The position numbers and the translations under genes are program-made. From Candidatus Saccharibacteria bacterium (GTDB lineage Bacteria; Patescibacteriota; Saccharimonadia; Saccharimonadales; Saccharimonadaceae), in contig CP064991.1 of assembly GCA_016699895.1 (NCBI GenBank), positions 124,001-188,000 on the forward strand: a stretch of DNA of 64,000 bases. The letters run 5' to 3'. The notes under the pieces were generated by a model. The model saw only the letters and a list, made by a program, of their open reading frames with translations, was not told the origin of the DNA and ran no database searches. Within the stretch, counting starts at the first letter, position 1, and the number at the start of each line of letters is the position of its first letter. Below, piece after piece: positions 1 to 8,730 of this stretch.

Positions 1-500
1 CAACTGCCTGGCATAGGCTATCTTTTCAACGTTATTGAGCTCTTTGCGTTTGTGATGTTCGAGCTCGCTCTTGCCATCGTCGCTCGTCATATCAACTTTG
101 CTCTGGTTCTGCATGTAAAATATATCTGACCGAACATATCGCAGGTAATCTTGGTAGGAAACATTCTCACCATCGACATTAGCAACTGGCACCGGCAGGA
201 CCTTGGTCATACTATAGAAGAAATCACTGGTGGCTTGGTTGCGATACAGCATCACCCATGACCAAACTGAAAAAATAGCCAGCGCCATGATCGAAACGAT
301 AATCGCATTGATCAAGATTTTGTGTTTAGAATACTGCACCGGATATTTAAACTTGCGTCCGCCAGCCAAAATCTGCTCGCGATGCTCGGCGATCGTTTCG
401 TTCGTAATCTTGGTCGGCGGCGTTTTGCCGCCCTTTTTAAAAGATTTCGGAATCTTGCCCGCGATCTTGTCAGTTAGTGTGTGCTTGGCGTCAGCCATTT
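1..500 (-). CDS. Membrane-anchored SurA/PrsA-like foldase, 3' end outside the window
   Basis: The reading frame opens with ATG at 500 and stays open to the left edge, giving 166 residues of an incomplete protein. Residues 1-55 are basic and cytoplasmic. A single membrane helix follows (about residues 58-80), and then an extracytoplasmic part containing VPVANVDGENVSYQDYLRY, the pattern seen at the start of SurA/PrsA-type N-terminal domains, where a substrate-binding helical domain precedes a parvulin domain. The parvulin part would lie beyond the edge, so isomerase function is not shown. The start overlaps the end of the upstream PH-domain gene by 10 nt and has a GAGGAAA Shine-Dalgarno, so the two are probably translated from one mRNA. 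Likely role (inference): folding of secreted proteins at the outer face of the membrane. Confidence 0.6.
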
Positions 501-1009
501 TCCTCCTCAATATCAGTTCGTTTACCGCCACCCGCTTTGTGAATTGCGTCGGACAGTTGATCGTAAATTTTCTCACACTCGGGTACTTTATTGATGACCA
601 TATCACCCACCATAGTCTGTAGAACGATGGTTCCAAAGTTGAAAATTTCGCCTGTGAAACCTGGAATATTATAGCTAATATTCTGGACTTTCTCAAGTCC
701 TAGATCGATCACCGAGTGCCCAAACAGGCTGTTTTGCGTTAATTGCCTGATGCGCTGATCGGTGACGATATACACCGAAAAATACCAGCCCATCCAATGA
801 TACGCGAATATGAAAAGCCCCAGACCAAAGCCGATGACCGGCCCCCAGAGTAGATAGACGTTGCTTTGCCAGATAAAGAACGGGATCGCACCGAGACAAA
901 ACGGAATCAACAGTCCATAAAAACCTTTGCGCATCGCAATAATATGTCGACGAAACACAAAAAGTAGTTCCTCGTCCGGGAATTGCCCTTCAAATTCCAA
1001 CTTTGCCAT
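491..1009 (-). CDS. PH-domain (bPH2/YdbT-like) membrane protein
   Basis: A 172-residue protein with two adjacent hydrophobic segments (about residues 30-75), followed by a soluble part that reads YIVTDQRIRQLTQNSLFGHSVIDLGLEKVQN. That order of a short N-terminal strand, two helices and a bacterial pleckstrin-like domain with the TDQRI...L.KVQ pattern is typical of the bPH2 family. Function in this family is mostly unknown; membrane or envelope roles are suspected. The gene leads a two-gene unit with the SurA-like gene. The start codon lies 7 nt after a TATAAT box (1017-1022, minus strand) with no Shine-Dalgarno, so the mRNA is probably leaderless. Confidence 0.7.
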   Translation of the reverse strand: MAKLEFEGQFPDEELLFVFRRHIIAMRKGFYGLLIPFCLGAIPFFIWQSNVYLLWGPVIGFGLGLFIFAYHWMGWYFSVYIVTDQRIRQLTQNSLFGHSVIDLGLEKVQNISYNIPGFTGEIFNFGTIVLQTMVGDMVINKVPECEKIYDQLSDAIHKAGGGKRTDIEEENG

Positions 1010-1016
1010 AAGTGCT

Positions 1017-1022
1017 ATTATA
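1017..1022 (-). promoter_or_regulatory. -10 box (TATAAT) for a leaderless transcript
   Basis: TATAAT on the minus strand ends 7 nt before the ATG at 1009. Transcription would begin at or next to the start codon. Confidence 0.55.
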
Positions 1023-1031
1023 TCAGAAAAA

Positions 1032-1108
1032 TGGTATCCCGCGTAGGAGTCGAACCTACAACCTTTTCCTTAGGACGGAACTGCTCTATCCAATTGAGCT
1101 AGCGGGAC
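1032..1108 (-). tRNA. tRNA-Arg (anticodon CCU)
   Basis: A complete cloverleaf can be folded by hand on the minus strand: a 7-bp acceptor stem (GTCCCGC with GCGGGAT, first pair a G-U), D-stem GCTC/GAGC, anticodon loop GTCCTAA with U33 and anticodon CCT, T-stem GTAGG/CCTAC around TTCGACT, discriminator A, and an encoded CCA at 1032-1034. The anticodon stem has one mismatch at its outermost pair. It reads the rare AGG codon. It lies 26 nt downstream of ndk on the same strand and may be co-transcribed with it. Confidence 0.93.
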
Positions 1109-1134
1109 GCCTTACCATTGTATCACTATCTACT

Positions 1135-1788
1135 CTAGTAGTGCTTGCAGTACATGATTTCTTCGCTGCCGAGCGAGTAGTCGCAAATCGTTTCACCGTT
1201 AAACCAGAGTTTGATTTCATGTTCAGCCTCTTCTGGGTTTTCACTAGCGTGGAATAAGTTATGGATCGAGCGACCTTCAACATTAGCTACCACTGGGCTA
1301 TCAACGCTGAAATCGCCGCGAATCGTGCCCATTTCGGCCTTGAATGGCAAGGTCGGACCAGCTAGTTTTCGCACCATGTCAATGGCTTGGAGGCCTTCGA
1401 CCACCATAGCAACGACTGGACCAGATTGCATATATTGGATCAAACCCTTCAACGCATTCTCGCCTAGTTCTTTTTCGTCATCGGTGCCGTATACTTCTTT
1501 GGCAGTCAGCGGTAACCCATCGAGACCACTTTTAGCTTTGCCGCCTAGACGGGTGATCCATTTTTCATCACTAGTTGGATAATGTTTCACGACTAGTTCC
1601 TCGCTAGGTGTCAGCATCTTCATGGCAACAACTTTGAGACCCGCCTTTTCGATACGATGCACAATTTCACCAATCAAACCGCGCATGACGCCGTCTGGCT
1701 TGATCATACAAAACGTTCGTTGGTGTTTGATTTCAAAAATAGTTTTATTCAATTTCGCGTCGTACATCTTGGCTGTGTCTTGGGCCAT
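1135..1788 (-). CDS. ndk: Nucleoside diphosphate kinase, long form
   Basis: Transfers the gamma-phosphate between nucleoside triphosphates and diphosphates through a phosphohistidine, balancing NTP and dNTP pools. Visible motifs are FCMIKPDGVMRGLIGEI near the start, GTIRGDFS, and the catalytic histidine in NLFHASE (the family usually has N.IHGSD). The protein is 217 residues, against about 140-150 in common bacterial enzymes. The extra length is a short N-terminal arm, a block of about 40 residues after VKHYPTSDEKWI (GGKAKSGLDG...LGENAL), and a longer C-terminus. The start has a Shine-Dalgarno (AAAGGATG) and a short leader from a TACAAT box at 1816-1821. Confidence 0.93.
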   Translation of the reverse strand: MAQDTAKMYDAKLNKTIFEIKHQRTFCMIKPDGVMRGLIGEIVHRIEKAGLKVVAMKMLTPSEELVVKHYPTSDEKWITRLGGKAKSGLDGLPLTAKEVYGTDDEKELGENALKGLIQYMQSGPVVAMVVEGLQAIDMVRKLAGPTLPFKAEMGTIRGDFSVDSPVVANVEGRSIHNLFHASENPEEAEHEIKLWFNGETICDYSLGSEEIMYCKHY

Positions 1789-1815
1789 TTACATCCTTTC
1801 ATTTAAGATACACCT

Positions 1816-1821
1816 ATTGTA
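1816..1821 (-). promoter_or_regulatory. -10 box (TACAAT) upstream of ndk
   Basis: TACAAT on the minus strand, about 27 nt before the ndk start, with a weak -35 (TTTCAC) 17 bp further upstream. Unlike most promoters here it leaves room for a short leader with a Shine-Dalgarno. Confidence 0.45.
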
Positions 1822-1884
1822 TCAGAGACGAGCACTTCGTGAAACCCTCATCATTTTAGGTCGCAAAACGTTATTTTGTGTAAA

Positions 1885-1913
1885 TTGCGCGACATAGCCT
1901 AGAATGGTACAAT
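1885..1913 (+). promoter_or_regulatory. Promoter of the Xer recombinase gene, leaderless type
   Basis: TTGCGC (1885-1890), 17 bp, then TACAAT (1908-1913). The hexamer ends 7 nt before the ATG at 1921 and there is no Shine-Dalgarno. Confidence 0.6.
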
Positions 1914-1920
1914 AGAGCTT

Positions 1921-2889
1921 ATGGATATCTCGGAAGCCCCTTTCTTGTCAGACCTAACCATGGATTTTATTGAATATGTCGAAGTCGAGCGTGGTCGGGC
2001 CAAGCGCACTGCTGAAAATTATTATCTGTACATGCAACGGCTGCAAGAGTTTGCCGGTGATATCACGGTAGATAGAATCAATTCCGAGCTAATTCGTAAA
2101 TATCGACTATGGTTAAATCGCTATGTCGATGAGCAAGGTCGCGAACTCAGTCGCATCACCCAAAATTACCACCTGATTGCCCTGCGCAGTTTCCTAAAAT
2201 ATTGTGCGATCAGAGATATCGAAACACTCGATGCGGCCAAAATTGACCTGCCAAAAGTTGTCAAGAAACAGGTGTCATTTCTATCATTCGAAGAAGTTTC
2301 TCGCCTGTTCGCTGCGGTCGACACCAACGCTAAAACTGGTCTGCGTGATAAAGCTATATTGGAGCTACTATTTAGCGGCGGTCTCCGCGTCAGCGAGCTG
2401 TGCAATCTCAATCGTGATCACATCAACCTCAAGCGACGCGAATTCACCGTTCGCGGCAAAGGCCAAAAAGACCGCCCGATCTTTATTAGTCCAGCCGCCG
2501 CCGAGGCTTTGAGCGAGTATCTCGATTCTCGTACCGACACAGCTATTCCCCTGTTTATCAATGAATCGAGAAATATCGTAGAAGACGCTCATGCCAAAAA
2601 TGGCGAGAATCGTCGCCTCAAGCCGCGCTCGGTCCAGCGAATAGTGAGTTCCTACGCTCGCCTAGCTGGCATTACGAAAAAGGTTTCGCCCCACACTCTC
2701 CGACATAGTTTTGCTACCGATTTGCTCATGAATGGTGCCGATATCCGATCAGTCCAGTCACTACTAGGCCATAGCAATATAGCAACAACCCAGATCTACA
2801 CACATATAACCGATCCTCATCTACGTGAGATTCACGCCAAATTTCATCGCGACCCAAATACTGTGCCGGATGATAAACCTAGCAATTAA
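1921..2889 (+). CDS. XerC/XerD-family tyrosine recombinase
   Basis: A site-specific recombinase of 322 residues, the normal size for chromosomal XerC/D enzymes that resolve chromosome dimers. The N-terminal SAM-like core-binding domain covers about residues 10-105. The catalytic domain carries the expected residues: Arg156 (GGLRVSEL), Lys180 (RGKGQKDR), His258 and Arg261 (HTLRHSFAT), His284 (LLGHSN) and nucleophile Tyr293 (TQIYTHI). No phage or integron structure lies beside it, so a housekeeping role is more likely than mobility. Whether it is XerC or XerD, or works alone as in single-Xer systems, cannot be decided here. Its last bases overlap the convergent stop of the PilX-like gene by 4 nt. 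Confidence 0.93.
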   Translation: MDISEAPFLSDLTMDFIEYVEVERGRAKRTAENYYLYMQRLQEFAGDITVDRINSELIRKYRLWLNRYVDEQGRELSRITQNYHLIALRSFLKYCAIRDIETLDAAKIDLPKVVKKQVSFLSFEEVSRLFAAVDTNAKTGLRDKAILELLFSGGLRVSELCNLNRDHINLKRREFTVRGKGQKDRPIFISPAAAEALSEYLDSRTDTAIPLFINESRNIVEDAHAKNGENRRLKPRSVQRIVSSYARLAGITKKVSPHTLRHSFATDLLMNGADIRSVQSLLGHSNIATTQIYTHITDPHLREIHAKFHRDPNTVPDDKPSN

Positions 2890-4115
2890 TATGTACAGTT
2901 ATCTGTGCCAGTGTCGCTATCAACAGTCATATTTTTACAAATAGCATTGCCTGACTGCAGAGCATATTCCGGCCACCAACTGTAATCATCGTTACTAGAC
3001 CTAGCTTCAACTCGGCTAGATAGGCGTCGATAAGCATCGATAGCGCGTCCAGTCACGTCAATCGATGGCTGAACGCCGTTTAGATACAGCGTTTCGCCAC
3101 TAGGGCCAACAGCTGAAACCTGGATATCAGCATCGTTATAAATAGCCTGGATTCGCAGGTAATAGTTGTTGCTAGATAGGCTCAAACTACCCGGTGTCGT
3201 ATTGTTCAGCGTAAAGTCGAGCGAGCAAGCATAGGCATTGGTCGACGAACAATTCACATACATAATAGGGTTGACGGTCGAGCCATTAGGCTCGGTATTT
3301 TGTGCCCAATAATTCATGTTATAGGCATTATACCCAGTCCGCACCGTGGCGATACTACTACCGCCCGAGGTACTGCTCGTTACAGGACGCAAGGTCACAG
3401 CCCGAGCACTATTTGTGATAGTGTCTAGAGTGAATGTACCGCTCGATGGCACAGTGATTAGCTCAACGCGAAGGACCGCCGGGAAGTTACCAATCGCCTT
3501 CCAAACCGGTGATGTTGGCAAGTTTGTTGCTGTATTAGTACCTGTCATCGTGCCATTACCTGAGGTGCTGTTGCTATGCCACTTGACCGTAAAGTAAGCT
3601 GCTGAGGTTGCGGCAGTAGATGTGCCGGTACTGGTGTTGTAGGTCGAAAGCTTGAGGGGTACTATGATCGATTTGCCATCTGCGGTTGCCGTATTTTCAT
3701 AGGTAGCTGTGAGGTAATTAATTATCATGCAGGTATAATATTGCTTGTTAGTTGCATCGACTACAGCCTGCTTTGCCCCTGCTTCATCAGTTGCTGTCGT
3801 GATGCTGAGAGCTGCTGGCAACGCACTGTTGATGATAGCCGTACAGTCAGTCGTAGTTGGGTTGTAGATAGAGGCACATCCCGAGGCTGATGGATTAGCC
3901 ATACAATAGCCTATGACGCGCTTGGCGTCTTCCACCCCAGCTTCCGCTGCTGATAGTGCGCTAGCCGACAATTCGTTGTTAGTAGTTTGACGCTGTTCAG
4001 ACACTACGGCTTGCACAAAACTCACCGTTACAACTGAAAACAGTATCATAAAGAACATTACGGAGATAATAGCGACTTGGCCGCTCTCTCTGTCCGACCT
4101 AGCAATCCTATTCAC
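2886..4115 (-). CDS. PilX-like minor pilus protein
   Basis: A 409-residue protein with one N-terminal hydrophobic helix (residues 13-36, SGQVAIISVMFFMILFSVV) and then SALSAAEAGVEDAKRVIGYC, the arrangement found in PilX-type minor pilins. These have a pilin-like helix without a perfect prepilin cleavage motif. The rest is a Ser/Thr-rich, beta-type extracellular region with several cysteines. It is last in a run of prepilin genes (start overlapping the stop of the PilW-like gene), so it probably helps prime or decorate the pilus. Large size and low-complexity Thr/Ser content suggest surface exposure. The assignment rests on position and N-terminus only. Confidence 0.65.
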   Translation of the reverse strand: MNRIARSDRESGQVAIISVMFFMILFSVVTVSFVQAVVSEQRQTTNNELSASALSAAEAGVEDAKRVIGYCMANPSASGCASIYNPTTTDCTAIINSALPAALSITTATDEAGAKQAVVDATNKQYYTCMIINYLTATYENTATADGKSIIVPLKLSTYNTSTGTSTAATSAAYFTVKWHSNSTSGNGTMTGTNTATNLPTSPVWKAIGNFPAVLRVELITVPSSGTFTLDTITNSARAVTLRPVTSSTSGGSSIATVRTGYNAYNMNYWAQNTEPNGSTVNPIMYVNCSSTNAYACSLDFTLNNTTPGSLSLSSNNYYLRIQAIYNDADIQVSAVGPSGETLYLNGVQPSIDVTGRAIDAYRRLSSRVEARSSNDDYSWWPEYALQSGNAICKNMTVDSDTGTDNCTY

Positions 4116-4792
4116 TACTGACCTCCCCTCATATAGATCGTATTATCAAATGTCGCAAACGCACAATATGGGTTACTGGTGGTGCCGCCACCACTACCAA
4201 GACAGGTCCAGTTGCTGCCACTGAGAACTGGTTTGTTATTGCCCGATGTAGATAATATTGCCACAATTTTTACGAAGCTCGGTGACTTCGAAACGGTAAA
4301 GCTGAGTACGCTGACGCTAGGTCCAGCTAGGACCGACACTTTGGAATCAGCTATATTTGGCTTGAGACTGGTATTGCTGCAATAGGCCGATACCGAATCC
4401 TTGACCCGAACAACACCTAGCGCGTTGGTCGAATCACCAAATGAATTGGTTGTGCCACCGTTTACGTTCCACAGATAAGACATATCTCCCGTGCAGAGTC
4501 GATTACTAGCCGACAGATACGTAACGGTGCTAGGTTGGGCAAAGCGAATCGAGCTATTGATATCGTCACTTAGCTGTCGCCCAGTCTGATTAATTTGGGT
4601 CATGGCTAGACCTTTGTTATAAATATTCATAATTTGTAACAAAACGACCACCACAAATACCATAATAAAGGCTAGGAATGACATAGCGAGCGTCAGTTCC
4701 ACTAGGGTAAAGCCCTTTTCACGCTGTTTCTCCATAGCAACTATTGTACCATTAGCACGTTCTGATTTAAATCTCATATTAGTTTGGATCAT
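4115..4792 (-). CDS. PilW-like prepilin
   Basis: The N-terminal region contains a type III prepilin signal, EKGFTLVELTLAMSFLAF, with cleavage expected after the glycine and Glu at +5. About 25 residues precede the signal in this reading, so translation may instead begin at the internal ATG of MEKQREKGF. The body (225 residues in total) is a Ser/Thr-rich globular domain ending in ...YMRGGQ. The start lies inside the end of the PilV-like gene (14-nt overlap) and the end touches the PilX-like gene, so the four genes form one unit. Likely a minor pilin of the initiation complex. Confidence 0.75.
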   Translation of the reverse strand: MIQTNMRFKSERANGTIVAMEKQREKGFTLVELTLAMSFLAFIMVFVVVVLLQIMNIYNKGLAMTQINQTGRQLSDDINSSIRFAQPSTVTYLSASNRLCTGDMSYLWNVNGGTTNSFGDSTNALGVVRVKDSVSAYCSNTSLKPNIADSKVSVLAGPSVSVLSFTVSKSPSFVKIVAILSTSGNNKPVLSGSNWTCLGSGGGTTSNPYCAFATFDNTIYMRGGQ

Positions 4793-5372
4793 ATAACCTC
4801 ACAATTGTGGCACTCCTGGAGTCAGCGCTATTCGCCAGTCTCGTCCAACAAGCTCTAATATAGAAATCGATATACGGAATCGTGCTAGTGCCACCGGTAG
4901 ACCTGACCGCATCAATCCAAATACCTGTGCCGACCACGGCTTTGCCGGTGGTATTTTTAGCGCTAGCGTTCGAATTAATAGCTGTCAGGGTGACAGTATC
5001 AAGCGAGGTATCGCTGCGACTGAGATAAAAACTGGTACTACTATTGTACTTACAGGCATCACTGATGGTAGCTGTGCTCGTTACGGCTCTAGCCTTTATA
5101 GCGGTCCAGACAGCAGAACTCGAATCTTTGGCGCTATCTCTCACGTAATTAAGAAGCTCTGCCTGAGAATTGATACTGGTACGCACCGCTGTTCGCTCCA
5201 GTGTGTCCATCATTTGCAAGGTGGACTTGTTCATAATTGTCATCGTACCAACCACTGCCACACCGAGGACTGCGATAGCCAACATGACTTCGACGAGTGT
5301 GTCACCCCGCTCTAGCCCATGCCGAGCTTCACTTCTTGCCAAGAGTGATTTCATATATTTCATTTTGAACAC
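4779..5372 (-). CDS. PilV-like prepilin
   Basis: 197 residues with a prepilin signal LERGDTLVEVMLAIAVLGVAVVG. The residue after the cleavage glycine is Asp rather than Phe, but Glu at +5 is kept. The helix is followed by a globular domain with three cysteines. Start and end overlap the neighbouring prepilin genes (13 and 14 nt), which implies translational coupling. By order and N-terminus it corresponds to a PilV/GspI-type minor pilin; the globular part shows no family feature that I recognise. Confidence 0.72.
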   Translation of the reverse strand: MFKMKYMKSLLARSEARHGLERGDTLVEVMLAIAVLGVAVVGTMTIMNKSTLQMMDTLERTAVRTSINSQAELLNYVRDSAKDSSSAVWTAIKARAVTSTATISDACKYNSSTSFYLSRSDTSLDTVTLTAINSNASAKNTTGKAVVGTGIWIDAVRSTGGTSTIPYIDFYIRACWTRLANSADSRSATIVRLYDPN

Positions 5373-6148
5373 TGCTCCTTTAGACTTATTAATTCGCTAG
5401 ATCCAGTTGCAAATCCAGCACTCGGCGTAACCGGGATAACTGTTTTTACTACATTAGAACTAGCTCCAGGGTTGATACAGATTGCCCCGCCCGGCGTGCC
5501 GGCGCCATTATTTTTGACAACTAGAGCCAAAATATTCGTACGGTCAACCGTCCCTATGCCGCTACTGGTTAAATCAGTGTTCGAAGCATACACTAAAATA
5601 TCACTACTGATTGGGCTGCGGAGAATTACTATCGAGGCCTTGCCTGTACTAGCCACCGAAGACCCACTCGTCGTGCTATAGATGATGACGGCCTTACTCA
5701 GCGTACCGCCCCATTGAATCTGGTCAGTTTGCTGAGCGATCGTAGTGACTACCGGGCTAGCCATCGTAACGGCGGTATCATTATCGACATCCGACGTATA
5801 GCTCACCGCGGTACCTCTAACATAGCTGATGGTTACGGCGGCGCTATTATAATCAAAGGTTATGATCTTGCCGAGCAATAGGCAGTTAGACGCACCCGAT
5901 GATGTCGTAGCCGTGCCAGTGCCGCACACATTAGCCGCCACCGCAGAGTTCCGCGAATTGATGCCCGACCTAACCTCTTCGTACTGTGATCTGACTAGTT
6001 GTTCTAGCGTCCTCATTGAATTACTAAACCTTGATCGATCAACCATCACGTTAATACCGGTCAAGAGGGCTGCGAACAGCAGTGCCGATATCGCTATGAA
6101 TAGAGATACTTCTATGATAGTGAATCCCTTTTGTCCGCCCTGTTTCAT
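5360..6148 (-). CDS. Type IV prepilin (minor pilin or pseudopilin)
   Basis: A 262-residue prepilin beginning MKQGGQKGFTIIEVSLFIAIS, a short leader ending in Gly followed by Phe with Glu at +5, then a 20-residue membrane helix and a long Ser/Thr-rich beta domain. It is considerably longer than the major pilin candidate at 8731-9144. The gene follows the prepilin peptidase by 26 nt. A TATAAT box in this gap ends 11 nt before the ATG, with GAGAGAT as a weak Shine-Dalgarno, so it may have its own promoter. It heads the minor-pilin block down to 2886. Confidence 0.8.
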   Translation of the reverse strand: MKQGGQKGFTIIEVSLFIAISALLFAALLTGINVMVDRSRFSNSMRTLEQLVRSQYEEVRSGINSRNSAVAANVCGTGTATTSSGASNCLLLGKIITFDYNSAAVTISYVRGTAVSYTSDVDNDTAVTMASPVVTTIAQQTDQIQWGGTLSKAVIIYSTTSGSSVASTGKASIVILRSPISSDILVYASNTDLTSSGIGTVDRTNILALVVKNNGAGTPGGAICINPGASSNVVKTVIPVTPSAGFATGSSELISLKEQCSK

Positions 6149-6174
6149 AATTATCTCTCATTATAGCACAAGCT

Positions 6175-7005
6175 CTATAATAGCAAAAGATTTTCAGTTA
6201 AAAATGTAATAATATTTTGCTGAAATAGGAATACTATATATGTCGCTACGATGAGGAATGGTCCGAACGCCATTTGGCTATTCATTTTCATCTTGCCCGA
6301 TACTAACATAGGTAAACTAACTAATGAACCTAGGACGTTGGCGATAACTAGTACGAGTAACGCCCCCTGCCAGCCAAATAGTAATCCGACTACAACACCA
6401 AATTTCACATCGCCGAAGCCGATCAACCGTCCGCCACTACATACATAGATTAACCCGTAAACTCCAGCTACTGGTAGCATACCGAGAGCCGTTGTTAAAA
6501 TATAGTTTAACAGAGAAATGTCTTGAATAAATATATTGTTCAAAATAGAAAATACTGCTGTTACAGCCATTAACAGGAACATGATTCGATTGGGCAAGGT
6601 CCGCCAACGATAATCGTATATTAGGAGCGCTATCATCATAACCGCCATAACGAGCCATACTATAAACAGCGCTACTTGCCAGCCATCAACCATACCTTGT
6701 TCAACGTAGACCTGTCCTAACGGCCAATAAATGAAACTGATGATGAAAACGGCGGCCATAGCCAGTTCGAGCCATAACGTTAGAGTGCCGATCTTTTTGT
6801 GGCAGTATCGACAACGCCCGCGCAACAAGAGCCAGCTAAAAATTGGTATTAGATCAAAGGCTGACAATACGTGATGGCAGTGTTCGCACTCGCTCCTACC
6901 TCGAACAAAGTCCATCTCGTGACGCATCCGCCACGTCATCGCACCGACAAATGAACCCATAGCGGCTCCGACTAGTCCTAGAAAAATTATAGCTGCGTCA
7001 TACAT
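6175..7005 (-). CDS. pilD: Prepilin peptidase / N-methyltransferase
   Basis: A polytopic aspartic protease that removes prepilin leaders and methylates the new N-terminus. The protein has 276 residues. The cytoplasmic N-terminal domain keeps both CxxC pairs of the zinc-binding type (CEHCHHVL and CRYCHKKIG), and GSFVGAMTWRM precedes them. The two catalytic aspartates are visible: one in LIYDYRWRTLPN and one in GFGDVKFG. Eight membrane segments are expected. The start lies 8 nt after a TATAGT sequence (extended TGC) with no clear Shine-Dalgarno. It would process all five prepilins in this window. Confidence 0.93.
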   Translation of the reverse strand: MYDAAIIFLGLVGAAMGSFVGAMTWRMRHEMDFVRGRSECEHCHHVLSAFDLIPIFSWLLLRGRCRYCHKKIGTLTLWLELAMAAVFIISFIYWPLGQVYVEQGMVDGWQVALFIVWLVMAVMMIALLIYDYRWRTLPNRIMFLLMAVTAVFSILNNIFIQDISLLNYILTTALGMLPVAGVYGLIYVCSGGRLIGFGDVKFGVVVGLLFGWQGALLVLVIANVLGSLVSLPMLVSGKMKMNSQMAFGPFLIVATYIVFLFQQNIITFLTENLLLL

Positions 7006-7048
7006 TGCCTACTACTATAGCATAAGTGTATTTGTTTTCCGTTTATGC

Positions 7049-7054
7049 TACACT
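7049..7054 (+). promoter_or_regulatory. -10 box (TACACT, extended TGC) for a leaderless GTG start
   Basis: TGCTACACT ends 6 nt before the GTG at 7061. An ATG at 7057 is in another frame, so this spacing supports the GTG as the real start. Confidence 0.5.
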
Positions 7055-7060
7055 ATATGA

Positions 7061-8668
7061 GTGAATTTCAGAGAGAAACTGTCGTTCAAAATACTGCCGA
7101 TCAGCTTGGCCTTCTTCTTCTGCATGATGCTATTTGGTACGATATTTAAACCAGGCATTCGTGACGGCTGGATACCACTCCACATCTCTACTATTTGTGC
7201 CATTATACTATACGCCCTACTGGTCATATTCATATGGAATGTAGCTATCAAGTGGATCCGTCGTCATACGTTCAACCGGAAGCTAGAGAAACGCTTTCTA
7301 ATAGGGTTTTTTTCGCTGTTAATTATCGTTCAGGGGCTATTTCTATCACAAATGAGCTTGCCGATGGAGCCGCAGTGTATTACGGCGCCGACGGTCCGCT
7401 TGTGCGCCTGGGATTTTAACACCATCGCAGGAGGAGCAGCAAAAACGGTCAAGGCTGGATCTGTCGACGCTAGCATTATCGACTATCTGCATCGACATCA
7501 AAATAACATTCCCTCGTTCTATCTATTAAAGACCGTTTTTAGCGCCAGCGCGGCCATCGGTATTACTAATTTTCAACTGATAGGGACAATCCTAAACGTA
7601 ATTGCTATCAATATCAGTCTATTACTCATCTATCTAACTGCTAAACGACTATTTGGTGTTAAAAAGGCAGTATTTGCACTAGTTGTCAGTATTTCTATCC
7701 TGCCACTGGTATTCCTTTACGCGCCGATCTTTTACACTGACACTTTGTCGCTACCTTTCCCTATCGCCTTAATATATTTGTACGCAGTTTATCGAGATCA
7801 CAAAGACAAACGAAAAGCTTTCTGGCTGATACCGTCAATTGCCTTAGTGGCGGTCGTTGGTTCCATGATCAAATTCAGCGTCATGATCGTTCTAATTGCC
7901 ATCGTGATTGATATGCTAGTTCATACTAGCAAAGTGAACCTGAAACGAACTGCTATGTCCCTATTGGCTATAATTGCCATAGTAACGTCACTCCTGCTGG
8001 CCTATGGCAAATTGGCCAACATGTACGTCCACGACAGAGCCGATCCGCACTCTATCACCACCCCGTGGACGCACTATCTGATGATGGGGCTAGGTGGCAA
8101 CGGTCAATATAGCGTCAATGACGACGTTCATACCTCGAAACATACTACCAAGCAAGCTGCTATCGACTACAATATAGACGAGATTAAAAAGCGCCTAAAA
8201 GACCTCGGCTGGCTATATCCCTATTTCCTTTACAACAAAGCTCTCGGCACCTGGACCGAAGGTACCTACGAATCCCTCTATCGTCTCGGTAATATGAATA
8301 TTAAATCACCAGAATATAACCCGACAGCATTACAAAAGGTCGTCGTTTCTAGAGACGAAACAAAACCCTTCCTACCGCAAAATCTCATGAATGCCGTCCA
8401 TGCCCTATTGATCCTAGCTATTGTCGTCGGTAGTATCAAACTCTACGCTAGACCAGACAAAAATCGGCTACGACTCGTGATACAGCTGGCAATTTTAGGC
8501 CTCGTGATATTCCTCCTAATCTGGGAAACAAATCCACGCTACGTCGTAAACTTCCTGCCGATTCTCGTCCTACTAGCAGCACCAGAACTCTATTCTCTAG
8601 CTCCCACGATCATAACCAGCCTCAAAAAGCGTTACCTAGCCGCCAGAATGAAAGTATTGAAATACTAA
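7061..8668 (+). CDS. Polytopic membrane protein, GT-C glycosyltransferase-like
   Basis: A 535-residue protein with about 11-13 predicted membrane helices. It has a large external loop after helix 3 (APTVRLCAWDFN, then Y..RHQNNIPSFY) and a later loop with YAPIFYTDTLSLPF. Acidic residues in the first loop and an aromatic-rich Asp loop between helices are typical of GT-C enzymes such as mannosyl- or arabinosyltransferases that use lipid-linked sugars, but no exact family signature was identified. It is the only plus-strand gene within the pilus locus, with its own leaderless promoter and a strong terminator. Glycosylation of pilins or wall polymers is a reasonable but unproven guess. Confidence 0.5.
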   Translation: MNFREKLSFKILPISLAFFFCMMLFGTIFKPGIRDGWIPLHISTICAIILYALLVIFIWNVAIKWIRRHTFNRKLEKRFLIGFFSLLIIVQGLFLSQMSLPMEPQCITAPTVRLCAWDFNTIAGGAAKTVKAGSVDASIIDYLHRHQNNIPSFYLLKTVFSASAAIGITNFQLIGTILNVIAINISLLLIYLTAKRLFGVKKAVFALVVSISILPLVFLYAPIFYTDTLSLPFPIALIYLYAVYRDHKDKRKAFWLIPSIALVAVVGSMIKFSVMIVLIAIVIDMLVHTSKVNLKRTAMSLLAIIAIVTSLLLAYGKLANMYVHDRADPHSITTPWTHYLMMGLGGNGQYSVNDDVHTSKHTTKQAAIDYNIDEIKKRLKDLGWLYPYFLYNKALGTWTEGTYESLYRLGNMNIKSPEYNPTALQKVVVSRDETKPFLPQNLMNAVHALLILAIVVGSIKLYARPDKNRLRLVIQLAILGLVIFLLIWETNPRYVVNFLPILVLLAAPELYSLAPTIITSLKKRYLAARMKVLKY

Positions 8669-8680
8669 TTACTATCATAA

Positions 8681-8705
8681 AAACCCCCGCTCGCGGCGGG
8701 GGTTT
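8681..8705. terminator. Bidirectional intrinsic terminator
   Basis: A perfect 10-bp stem (AAACCCCCGC / GCGGGGGTTT) with a 5-nt loop lies between two convergent genes, the GT-C-like gene and the major pilin gene. The A/T ends provide a short U-tract in both directions. Confidence 0.85.
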
Positions 8706-8730
8706 GATTTCATGGTAACGAGTCAGTCTA

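Noticed and set aside
1921..2889. An integron or prophage integrase
   Set aside because: No attachment-like repeats, cassettes or phage genes are nearby; length and motifs fit chromosomal Xer.
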